Positions 42,503-53,100 of a stretch of 64,000 nucleotides of DNA are shown here, piece after piece (within the stretch, counting starts at the first letter, position 1; every line of letters begins with the position of its first letter). The position numbers and the translations under genes were made by a program. Below the pieces are notes generated by a model. The model searched no databases, was not told the DNA's origin, and saw only the letters and a program-made list of their open reading frames with translations. The stretch is from Dulcicalothrix desertica PCC 7102 (GTDB lineage Bacteria; Cyanobacteriota; Cyanobacteriia; Cyanobacteriales; Nostocaceae): positions 130,984 to 194,983 of the forward strand of contig NZ_RSCL01000011.1 in NCBI RefSeq assembly GCF_003991905.1. Reading direction: 5' to 3'.

Positions 42503-45500
42503 ATGAAAAATATTGAATGTTTTTATCCGCTTTCGCCAATGCAGCAAGGCATTCTTTTTCACAGTCTTTATGCTTCTAATCCAGGGATGTATTGCGATGA
42601 ATTCAGTTGTAATATTCAGGGGAATCTTAATCCCTTAATATTTCAGCAAGCTTGGCAACAGTTAGTAGAACATCACCCTATTTTACGAACTTCTTTTGTT
42701 TGGGAAGGTTTGAAAGAGCCTACTCAGGTTGTACATAACCAAGTAAAGTTGCCAATCGAACAACACGATTGGCGCCTAATAACGAAGCTTGAACAGCAAA
42801 AACGTATACAAGCTTTTCAAAATGCGGAGCAACAGGGTTTTACACTTTCTCAAGCTCCTTTAATGCATTTAACGCTTATTCGGTTGGCTGATACAGATTA
42901 CCTGTTTATCTGGCGCCGTCACCATTTGTTGTTAGATGGCTGGTCTGCATCTCTACTTCTGGATGAAGTTTTTAAATTGTATCAGGCTTTGAATGAAGGT
43001 AAGGATTTTCACTTCAAACAACCTCGTGCTTACCGCGATTATATCGCTTGGCTGCAACAACAAGATTTAGTTGCTGCTGAAACGTTCTGGCGCCAGCGCT
43101 TGCAAGGTTTTACTGCTCCCACTTCTTTGACAGTACAAAAGCCTAAGTGCAATTCCAGTCAAGATAAAGACTATACACAACAGCAGTTGCAGCTATCAAC
43201 GGCAGAAACAGCAGCTTTACAGTCTTGGACTAAACAGCAACATTTGACATTGAGTACTGTAATGCATGGCGCCTGGGCTATTCTTCTCAGTCGCTACAGT
43301 GGGGAGAAGGATGTGCTTTTTGGGTCTGTTGTATCTGGTAGAGGCGCCTTGGCTGGGTCTGAGTCAATGGTGGGAGTGTTGATAAATACTCTGCCGATGC
43401 GAGTTTACATTAATCCAAAAGAAGAACTTTTACAGTGGTTAAAACAGTTGCAAATACAGCAAAATGAAACTCGTTGCTTTGAGTGCTGTCCTTTAGTCGA
43501 AATTCAACAGTGGAGCGATGTATCTGTTGCACCGCTATTTGAAAACATATTTAACTTTCAAAATTACCCCATAGGTTTTTCTCAAACCCCACAAGTCGGT
43601 TTAAATATTTCTGATATTCGTACTTGTATACACCCCCATTATCCCCTCACCGCATCGGTGAAGGTAGATTCAGAGTTATTACTAGAGATTTGTTATAATT
43701 GCGGCTACTTTGAACAAAGTACGATAAATAAAATGCTAGGACATTTTCGTACTTTGCTATTAAGTATGATTGTTAATCAGCAGCAGCATTTAGAAGATTT
43801 GCCGTTATTGACTGAGGCAGAGTGTCATCAACAATTGGTGGAGTGGAATAGTACTAAAGTTGATTACCCTCAAGTATGTATTCATCAGCTATTTCAAGCG
43901 CAGGTAGAGAAAACACCTGATAAGGTAGCAGTAGTATTTGAGCAGGAGCAATTAACTTATCGAGAACTGAATGCAAGAGCAAACCAATTAGCCCACTATT
44001 TACAAGCTTTAGGTGTAGGAGCAGAGGTACTTGTAGGTATTTGCATTGAGCGCTCCCTTGACATGATAGTCGCGCTGCTAGGTATTCTTAAAGCAGGTGG
44101 TGTATATGTACCGCTTGACCCTGCTTATCCGCACGCACGCCTAGCTTTCATGTTAGAAGATGCTCAAGTGTCGGTGCTGCTTACTCAACAAAACTTACTT
44201 GCAAATTTACCGAAACATCAAGCGAAATTAGTATGCTTAGATACTGAATGGGAGAAAATAGTTCAAGAAAATACTTGCAACCCTATCCACTGCACCACTA
44301 CAGAAAACCTAGCTTATGTAATCTACACTTCCGGTTCTACTGGCAAACCCAAAGGAGTGCAAATTCCCCACGGTGCTGTAGTTAATTTCTTAACTTCCAT
44401 GCGCCAAACTCCAGGGATAACCCAAGAAGATACGTTGCTCTCAGTAACCACATTATCTTTTGACATTGCTGCACTAGAACTATATTTACCACTAATTGTC
44501 GGCGCCCGTTTGGTTATAGTTAGTCGTGAAGACACCATTGATGGAACTAAGCTACTAAAAAAATTAACTTCTTCTAGCGTTACAGTTATGCAAGCTACAC
44601 CTGCAACCTGGCGAATGCTGTTAGCTGCTGGGTGGCAAACAGGTGGACAATTGAATAGACAATTAAAAATTCTTTGCGGTGGTGAAGCTCTTGACTCTTG
44701 CCTTGCTCAACAGTTGCTGGAACGTTCAAGCGAAGTGTGGAATTTATATGGTCCAACAGAAACTACGATTTGGTCAGTTGTACAAAAGGTATCACAAAAG
44801 TTAGAGGAGGGCGTTATCTCAATTGGTCGTCCCATTGCTAACACACAATTATATATTCTCGACCAACACCACCAGTTAGTACCTGTAGGAGTTATGGGTG
44901 AATTGCATATTGGGGGTGCTGGGGTCGCTCGTGGTTATTTAAATCAACCGGAACTTACCGCACAGAAGTTTATTCCTCACCCTTTGCAAAAAGATTCAAG
45001 TTCGCTCTGGTACAAAACTGGTGATTTAGCGCGCTATCTACCGGATGGAACCGTTGAGTTTTTAGGACGAATTGACAATCAAGTCAAACTCCGAGGTTTC
45101 CGTATAGAACTAGGAGAGATTGAAACTTTACTCAACCAGCATCCAGCAGTTAATAACAGTGTTGTGATAGTGCGAGAGGATGAACCTGGCCATCAGCTTT
45201 TGGTAGCATATGTAGTATTTAATTTAAGTGAATCAAATCAATTACCAGAAATTACCCAACTGCGGCGCCATCTCCAGAATAAACTACCTAGTTATATGGT
45301 GCCATCAGTCTTTGTGCAACTGGAAACACTACCCATAACACCGAATGGTAAATTAGACCGTCGTGCTTTGCCTAAACCCAACAGTAGCAACTTACATCTA
45401 GAAGGGCTACAAAATACTTTTGTTGCACCACGTCATCTAGTGGAAGAATTATTAGCAGGAATTTGGCTTCAAGTTCTAAATGTTCCACAAGTTGGTATTT

Positions 45501-47086
45501 ATGACAACTTTTTTGAATTAGGTGGACATTCGCTGCTAGCTACTCAGGTGGTTTCACGAGTTCGCAAAACCTTCGATATAGATTTACCGTTACAATGTTT
45601 GTTTGAGTCATCAACTGTAGCTGCACTAGCCACAGTTATTAATAGCTCAATCAAACAGGAAATTCCTTCGATTAAGTGTGTTGAGCGTGATTATTATTTA
45701 CCGCTATCATTTGCTCAAACTAGACTATGGTTGTTAGAGCAAATAAACCAAAGCAGCTTAAATTACAATGAAATTTTCGCTGTGCAGCTTATTGGCTTAT
45801 TAGATATAGATGTTTTAGAGCAGAGCATTAATGAAATAATCAGGCGCCATGAATTATTACGTACTAGCTTCTCGGTAGTGGATGGGCAACCATTTCAGTT
45901 TATTACCCCAGATGTAACTGTAAAAGTACTAGTAGTAGATCGGCAAGCAGAAATACAGCAACTAATCGATGAAGAATCTCTACGTAGCTTTGACTTAGCT
46001 AAAGCACCACTGTTGCGCTGCGTTATAATGCGCGTTTCAGAACAGGAACATATACTTTTGTTCACTATCCACCATATTGTCTCCGATGCTTGGTCAATAG
46101 GTGTGTTCGTGCGGGAGTTTGCAGCACTGTATACAGCTTTTTTAGACAAAAAACCTTCTCCACTACCAGAATTACCCATCCAATATGCAGATTTTGCAGT
46201 GTGGCAACGTCAATGGTTACAAGGTGAGACACTAGAAACACTATTAACTTACTGGAAAAAGCAATTAGGTAATAATCTTCCTATATTACAATTACCGACC
46301 GCGCGTCCCCGCACAGAAATTAAAACCAACCGAGGTGCTTCTCAAACCTTTGTCATTCCTTCTCATTTATCCCAAGCGCTGCAAACCCTTTCGCGTCAAG
46401 AAGGTGTCACTTTATTTATGACTTTGTTGGCTAGTTTTCAGGTATTACTACAACGTTATACTAATCAGGATGACATTGTTGTTGGTACTGATATTGCCAA
46501 CCGTAATCGGGCTGAATTAGAACCATTAATTGGCTTTTTTGTCAACTTACTAGTATTACGTACCTACCTTGGTGAAAATCCCAGTTTTCGAGAGTTGCTT
46601 AAAAGAGTACGTTCTTGTACATTAGAAGCATATGCTCATCAAGATTTGCCTTTTGACCAATTAGTTAAAGCTTTGCAGCCTGAGCGAAATTTGAGCAATA
46701 TACCACCATTATTTCAGGTCTTATTTGTGCTGCAAAATGCTCCAATGCCAGCTTTGGAATTGCCAGGACTAACCTTAAATGTATTAGAAGTAGAAAACAA
46801 AATTGCTAGGTTTGATTTAGCTTTATTTCTCACCGAAACAGAACAAGGAATCGTCGGAAAGTGGAAATACAATGCCGACCTTTTTGATTTTGCTATAATT
46901 GCGCGCATGACTAATCATTTTCAAACGCTACTCAACAATGTTGTAGTGCAACCCAATGCTCGGATAAATACTTTAGAAATGTTTACTGAAGCTGAGAAAA
47001 AAGAACAAAATATGCAACGAAGAGAGCGTCAAACCTTTAAGAGGGAAAAGTTTATTAGTATTGTGCCTAAAACAATTGATTTATAG
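42503..47086 (+). CDS. NRPS: C(DCL)-A(Gly)-PCP-C, hydroxylase domain apparently lost
   Basis: A 1527-aa protein. It begins YPLSPMQQGILFHSLY, the type of C domain that follows an E domain (DCL), with HHLLLDG intact. The A domain code reads D-I-L-Q-L-G-L-I-W, the glycine signature. The PCP has GGHSLLATQ. A second C domain (about 1070-1490) has HHIVSDA (Gly to Ala). The tail FTEAEKKEQNMQ...KFISIVPKTIDL is the same linker that in the protein at 54912 (LTEAEKRKQIMA...KKFMQVKPKAVKL) leads into a TauD-type hydroxylase, but here it ends at a stop codon. A dispersed hairpin repeat lies 8 nt after that stop. It starts 38 nt after the PKS gene with AAGGGA upstream. Confidence 0.9.
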   Translation: MKNIECFYPLSPMQQGILFHSLYASNPGMYCDEFSCNIQGNLNPLIFQQAWQQLVEHHPILRTSFVWEGLKEPTQVVHNQVKLPIEQHDWRLITKLEQQKRIQAFQNAEQQGFTLSQAPLMHLTLIRLADTDYLFIWRRHHLLLDGWSASLLLDEVFKLYQALNEGKDFHFKQPRAYRDYIAWLQQQDLVAAETFWRQRLQGFTAPTSLTVQKPKCNSSQDKDYTQQQLQLSTAETAALQSWTKQQHLTLSTVMHGAWAILLSRYSGEKDVLFGSVVSGRGALAGSESMVGVLINTLPMRVYINPKEELLQWLKQLQIQQNETRCFECCPLVEIQQWSDVSVAPLFENIFNFQNYPIGFSQTPQVGLNISDIRTCIHPHYPLTASVKVDSELLLEICYNCGYFEQSTINKMLGHFRTLLLSMIVNQQQHLEDLPLLTEAECHQQLVEWNSTKVDYPQVCIHQLFQAQVEKTPDKVAVVFEQEQLTYRELNARANQLAHYLQALGVGAEVLVGICIERSLDMIVALLGILKAGGVYVPLDPAYPHARLAFMLEDAQVSVLLTQQNLLANLPKHQAKLVCLDTEWEKIVQENTCNPIHCTTTENLAYVIYTSGSTGKPKGVQIPHGAVVNFLTSMRQTPGITQEDTLLSVTTLSFDIAALELYLPLIVGARLVIVSREDTIDGTKLLKKLTSSSVTVMQATPATWRMLLAAGWQTGGQLNRQLKILCGGEALDSCLAQQLLERSSEVWNLYGPTETTIWSVVQKVSQKLEEGVISIGRPIANTQLYILDQHHQLVPVGVMGELHIGGAGVARGYLNQPELTAQKFIPHPLQKDSSSLWYKTGDLARYLPDGTVEFLGRIDNQVKLRGFRIELGEIETLLNQHPAVNNSVVIVREDEPGHQLLVAYVVFNLSESNQLPEITQLRRHLQNKLPSYMVPSVFVQLETLPITPNGKLDRRALPKPNSSNLHLEGLQNTFVAPRHLVEELLAGIWLQVLNVPQVGIYDNFFELGGHSLLATQVVSRVRKTFDIDLPLQCLFESSTVAALATVINSSIKQEIPSIKCVERDYYLPLSFAQTRLWLLEQINQSSLNYNEIFAVQLIGLLDIDVLEQSINEIIRRHELLRTSFSVVDGQPFQFITPDVTVKVLVVDRQAEIQQLIDEESLRSFDLAKAPLLRCVIMRVSEQEHILLFTIHHIVSDAWSIGVFVREFAALYTAFLDKKPSPLPELPIQYADFAVWQRQWLQGETLETLLTYWKKQLGNNLPILQLPTARPRTEIKTNRGASQTFVIPSHLSQALQTLSRQEGVTLFMTLLASFQVLLQRYTNQDDIVVGTDIANRNRAELEPLIGFFVNLLVLRTYLGENPSFRELLKRVRSCTLEAYAHQDLPFDQLVKALQPERNLSNIPPLFQVLFVLQNAPMPALELPGLTLNVLEVENKIARFDLALFLTETEQGIVGKWKYNADLFDFAIIARMTNHFQTLLNNVVVQPNARINTLEMFTEAEKKEQNMQRRERQTFKREKFISIVPKTIDL

Positions 47087-47093
47087 TTAAATA

Positions 47094-47121
47094 ACGGGCA
47101 GGGATGCCCGTTCCACAAGAG
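47094..47121 (+). repeat. Dispersed hairpin repeat, copy 2, inside the NRPS operon
   Basis: CGGGCA (47095-47100), loop GGGA, TGCCCG (47105-47110), then TTCCACAAGA: the same element as at 765-793. It occupies the 69-nt gap between two NRPS genes, right where a hydroxylase domain seems to be missing. Confidence 0.75.
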
Positions 47122-47155
47122 AGATGAAAATATTATATTATAAGGGAAAAAGTAT

Positions 47156-50100
47156 ATGACAATTACAACTTTCAGCGGTTTTCGCCTTTCCCCACATCAA
47201 AAACATCTTTGGTTGTTACAAAAGTCATCCTCAAATTGTATAACTCAAAGCCAGATTAGTATTGCAGGAAAGCTTAAACCAGAGGCTTTAAAATTTGCTT
47301 TAAAACAAATAGTCAGTCGTCATGATATTCTGAGAACAACGTTTCACTCTCTTCCAGGCATGAAAGTTCCGGTGATGGTTGTAGAGAATGAAAGTGTTTT
47401 TGCTTGGCGTGAGATTAATTTGAAAGAGTGTGTATTTATAGAAGCACAAGTTGAAACTATTTCTCAGGAAGAAAGATGTCATAAATTTGATTTTGAAAAG
47501 TCTCCTTTATTACGTGCAAGTTTGCTTAATCTATCAAATGAAAAGCATATTCTACTTTTGACTTTACCTGCATTTTGTGCTGATACCAAGACTCACCACA
47601 ATTTATTTACGGAAATGAGTAATTTATATAAAGCTTATTTAGACGACGAGCAACTAAATCAAACGGAAGTTGTACAATATATTCAATTTTCAGAATGGCA
47701 GAACCAATTACTTGAAGAACCACAAGCAGAATCTGGTAAAGATTATTGGAATCAGCTAGATTTCTCTAGTCTCAATTCTTTAACACTAAATTTTGTAGAT
47801 AAATATCATCAAACAGATAAGTTTTCAGTAGCATCTTTTAATTTAACTCTCCCTGCTTCTCTCACCCAAAAAATTAAACAACAGATACAAGATATTGATT
47901 TATTTTTACTTTCATGTTGGCAGGTGTTACTCTGGCGCCTGACGGGAAATACAGAGATGATTGTGGGTACTGTCTTTGATGGTAGAGAGTATGAAGAGTT
48001 AAATAATGCCTTGGGAGCATTTGCTAAAGTATTACCAATTTCCTGTTTGTTAACAGATAATTTAAGTTTTGAAGAAGTTTTAGAACAAGTAAATAAAGCT
48101 AATCAAGCAGTTTTAGAATGGCAAGATTATTTTGTTTGGGAAACAGATAAGGAACTAAAGTTTCCAGTAATTTTTGAGTTTGTTAACATTAACAATAATT
48201 ATAATTTAGATGATGTTTCTTTCTTAGTTGAGAAAATATGTAACCAAATTGAACCATTTAAACTTAAACTAACTTGTGTTGAGACAGAAGCTTGTTTAAA
48301 TTTGGAGTTTGATTATAATACTAACGTCTTTTCACTACAGGACATTCGGCGCCTAGCAGAACAATTTCAGACTCTGTTAACTAATATAGTTGAAAATTCA
48401 CAAATTATAATAAGTAAATTAAAAATTTTACCACAAAATCAGCTTGACGAACTACTTATTCACTTCAATCAAACCCATGTTGATTATCCACAAAACAAAT
48501 GTATTCATCAAATATTTGAGGAACAAGCAACTCGTACTCCAAACCAAATTGCTGTTGTTTTTGAAAACAAGCAATTAACCTATAAAGAACTAAACGCACG
48601 CGCGAATCAATTAGCTAGCTACCTACGAAAGTTAGGAGTACAAAAAGAAGTAGTAGTAGGAATTTGCGTTGAGCGTTCTTTAGATATGATTGTTAGTCTA
48701 TTAGGTATTCTCAAGGCAGGTGGAGCTTATTTAGCTTTAGACCCTAAATTACCAAAGGAGAACCTTGGTTTTCGCTTGCAGGATGCTGATGTATCTGTAC
48801 TGTTAACTCACGAGCATTTGTTAGATATTAATAGTGTTCCTAATTTAGTACAGGTAGTACATTTAGACACAGACTGGAACCTTATTGCTCACGAAAGCGA
48901 CGAGAATTTGACTTGCTTGGCTACTGCAAATAATTTAGCTTATGTACTTTTCACTTCTGGTTCTACGGGTAAGCCGAAAGGTGTAGCTATTGAGCATCGG
49001 CAATTGGTAAATTATTTAAATGCAATTACAGATAAACTACAGTTACCTAATAATGCTAGTTTTGCAACTGTATCAACATTTTCAGCCGACTTGGGCAACA
49101 CTGCAATTTTTCCTGCTTTATGCAGGGGTGGGTGTCTTCATATAATATCTTCTGAAAGAGCATCTGACCCAGAGGCACTAGCAGCATACTGTCAAAAGCA
49201 TCCTATCGACTGTCTAAAAATTGTCCCCTCTCACCTCGATGCCTTATTAGCATCTACTCACGCTCAATCTATTTTGCCGACTCAGCGCTTAATTTTGGGT
49301 GGTGATACTGCTAGTTGGAGTTTGATTGAGAAAATTCAGTCTTTGGCGCCGAACTGCTTAATATTTAACCATTACGGACCGACGGAAGCCACTGTGGGTG
49401 TTCTAACTTATGCAGTCAAGGATGTACAGACACAAACACCTACAGTACCTCTTGGGCGCCCGCTTGCTAACACTCAAGTTTACGTGCTGGACAAGCAGAT
49501 GCAGCCTGTACCTATAGGTGTAGCAGGAGAATTGTATATTGGTGGGTCTAATCTCGCTCGATGTTATCATAACCACCCTGAAGAAACAGCAGAAAAATTT
49601 ATCCCTAATATTTTTAGTAATGTACCGGGAGAACGTTTATACAAAACAGGTGATTTGGTTCGCTATATCAATGATGGAAATTTGGAATTTCTGGGGCGAA
49701 TTGACAACCAAGTTAAGATTCGCGGTTTTCGTATAGAACTTGGAGAGATTGAAGCAACGTTACTGCAACACCCCCAGGTACAAGAAGTTGTAGTTTTGAC
49801 GTGGGCAACAGAAAATAATGATAAACGTTTGGTTGCTTATGTAGTAACGCATCATTTACAAGTTGATTTGAAAGACGAGCTGCGTCGCTTTTTGATGGCA
49901 AAACTGCCTGAGTATATGATTCCCTCTGCTTTCGTAATCTTGAAAGCTTTACCACTAACACCAAATGGCAAGATAGACCGTCAAGCTTTACTGGCACTAG
50001 AAAAAACCACAGAATCGGAAAAAACTGTATTGCCTCCTCGTAATCCTATTGAAGAAGTATTAGCTGGGTTGTGGGCAACAATTTTGGGGTGTAAGCAGGT

Positions 50101-53100
50101 GAGCATCCATGACAATTTTTTTGAATTAGGCGGGCACTCGCTGTTAGCAACGCAGCTTATATCTAGACTAAGAGAAGCTTTTCAAATCGAAATACCGTTA
50201 CCTTGGTTGTTTGAAGCACCAGTACTCATTGATTTAGCAAAACGCATTCAAAGTGCGATGAGTGGGGGAATGGAATTAAAAGCTCCACCAATTGCGCGCG
50301 CTTCCCGAATTGGGGAGTTACCTTTGTCATTTGCTCAACAGCGACTATGGTTTCTCGATCAGTTAGAGCCAGGTAGCTCATTGTACAATCTTCCCAAGGC
50401 TGTTCGCCTAACTGGAAAGCTGAATGTAGCAGTTTTGTCTAGTTGCATCAACGAAATAATCAGGCGCCATGAAGTATTGCGAACCAAATTTGCCATTGCC
50501 GACGGACGACCAATACAGATAATTTCTCCATCTATAAATTTAGAATTACCAGTGGTGGATTTATGCCATCTTCCACCAACCGAACGTGAAGCTGAAACGA
50601 GGCGCCTTATACAAAAAGAAGCGCAACACGGATTTGACTTGACGCAAAGTCCATTGCTACGCGCAACATTACTGCAACTCGATCAAGATGATTATGTACT
50701 TTTGTTCACGTTACATCATATTGTCTCTGACGGTTGGTCTAATGGAGTGTTGATTCACGAAGTGGTAGCACTTTATCAAGCTTTCAGTAATGGGGTAAAT
50801 TCTCCGTTACCAGAATTACCTATTCAATACGCAGACTTTGCCCTTTGGCAACAACAGTGGCTACAAGGACAAGTTTTAGAAACTCAGCTTGCATACTGGC
50901 AGCAACAACTAGGTGGTACTCGCTCTGCCCTAGAGCTACCCACCGACCATCCGCGACCAGCAGTATCAACTTACACAGGCGCAACAAAGTCATTTATAGT
51001 GCCTAAAACACTTACTGATGCTCTGAAAGCCCTTTCCGTTCAAAAATCTGCAACACTTTTTATGACGCTGTTAGCAGCGTTCAAAGTGTTACTTTATCGC
51101 TATAGTGGGCAAGATGATATAGTTGTCGGCTCGCCGATTGCTAACCGCAACCACGCTCAAATAGAAGGGTTAATTGGTTTTTTTGTCAATACCCTGGTGT
51201 TGCGTACTAATTTAGCAGGCAACCCTAGCTTTAACTCACTGCTGCAACGGGTACGAGAAGTTGCTTTAGGAGCTTACACTTACCAAGACTTACCCTTTGA
51301 GCAATTAGTATCACTTCAACCGGAGCGGCTTTTGAGTCGAAACCCGCTATTCGATGTAATGTTCATTCTCCAGAATACGCCTTCTGAGCCACTACAGTTA
51401 CCAGGGCTAATTATCACCCCCTTAGAGGAGGAACGTCAAACGGCAACTTTTGATTTAACTCTTTGCATTTTGGAAACTGATACTGGGCTAACGGGTTCGC
51501 TAGAATACAGCACTGAGTTGTTCGATGGCGCCACTATTGAACGGATGCTAGGACATTTCAATGTTTTACTAGAGGGAATTGTCGCTAATCCTGACCAACG
51601 TATTTCAAACTTGCCTTTGTTAACCGAAAAGGAACAGCAGCAATTATTGATAGGAAATCAAAATGTTGCAGCATATCAAGAGCAGTGTGTTCACAAGTTG
51701 TTTGAAGCACAGGTAGAGCTTACCCCCGATGCTATTGCGGTAGTGTATGGGAATTCTCAGTTGACTTACCGAGAGTTAAATCAGCGTGCCAATAAAATCG
51801 CATCTTACCTGCAAAAACAAGGTGTGCAACCAGAGGTTTTAGTTGGCCTTTGCGTGGAACGTTCTCTAGATTTGTTAGTAGGACTGCTCGGAATTCTCAA
51901 AGCAGGTGCAGCTTATGTACCGTTAGACCCAAATTATCCTCAAGAACGGTTAGCGTATATGGTAGCAGATGCACAAATACCAATATTGCTGACACAATCA
52001 ACTGTGGCGCCATTACCATTTGATAATGCCCAAGTTATTTGTCTGGATACAGATTGGCAAGAAATTGACCGTGAAAGCCAGGAAAATATAAAAAGTATAA
52101 TTAATTTAACTAGCGAAGCAACACCCGACAATTTAGCTTACTTAATTTACACTTCTGGTTCTACTGGAACCCCAAAGGGTGTATTAATTTCCCACAGGTC
52201 TTTGGTAAATTTCGCTACAATGGCTGCTGTTGAATATGAGATTAAAGCCAGCGATAGAGTATTGCAATTTGCGTCTATCAGCTTTGATACGGCTGCGGAA
52301 GAAATCTTTCCTACCTTATTGCGGGGTGCAACTTTGGTACTGCGAACTGAAGAAATGTTAAATTCCGTATCTAATTTCTTACAACAGTGTTATCAACAGT
52401 CGGTGTCGGTATTAGATTTACCAACTGCCTTTTGGCATGAGATTGTCGCGGAATTATCTACACTAGGATTAATATTACCAGAATCTTTGCGATTGGTAAT
52501 TATTGGTGGGGAGAGAGCCAGTAGCGAGGGACTAGCAACTTGGCGACAGCAAGTAAATTCATCTATAAGGCTAGTAAACAGTTACGGGCCTACAGAAACA
52601 ACCGTTGTCGCCACAATGTGCGATATAGGGGAAGAAGCAGTAGACTTTGGGCAACAAATACCCATTGGATACCCAATACCAAATGTTCAAACTTTTGTAT
52701 TGGATAAATATTTGCAACCAGTTCCTATTGGTGTCAGAGGTGAACTGTATATTGGTGGAGTTGGTGTAGCGCGCGGCTATCTCAACCAACCAGATTTAAC
52801 AGCCGAGAAATTTATTCCCAATCCTTTTAGTAAAGATGTTAATAAAAATGCGTCTCGCTTGTATAAAACAGCAGACTTGGTGCGTTATCGACCGGATGGC
52901 AACCTAGAATTTCTCGGTCGAATTGACCGTCAAGTCAAAATACGTGGTTTCCGTATCGAACTCTTAGAAATTGAAACGATATTAACTCAACACCCAGAAG
53001 TAAAAGCGGCTGTTGTCTTAGCACCAAAAGATGAACGTGGCAAAGAACGCTTAGTGGCTTATATTGTGCCTAATTCCTTTTATGAGGAAGCTGACTTAGA

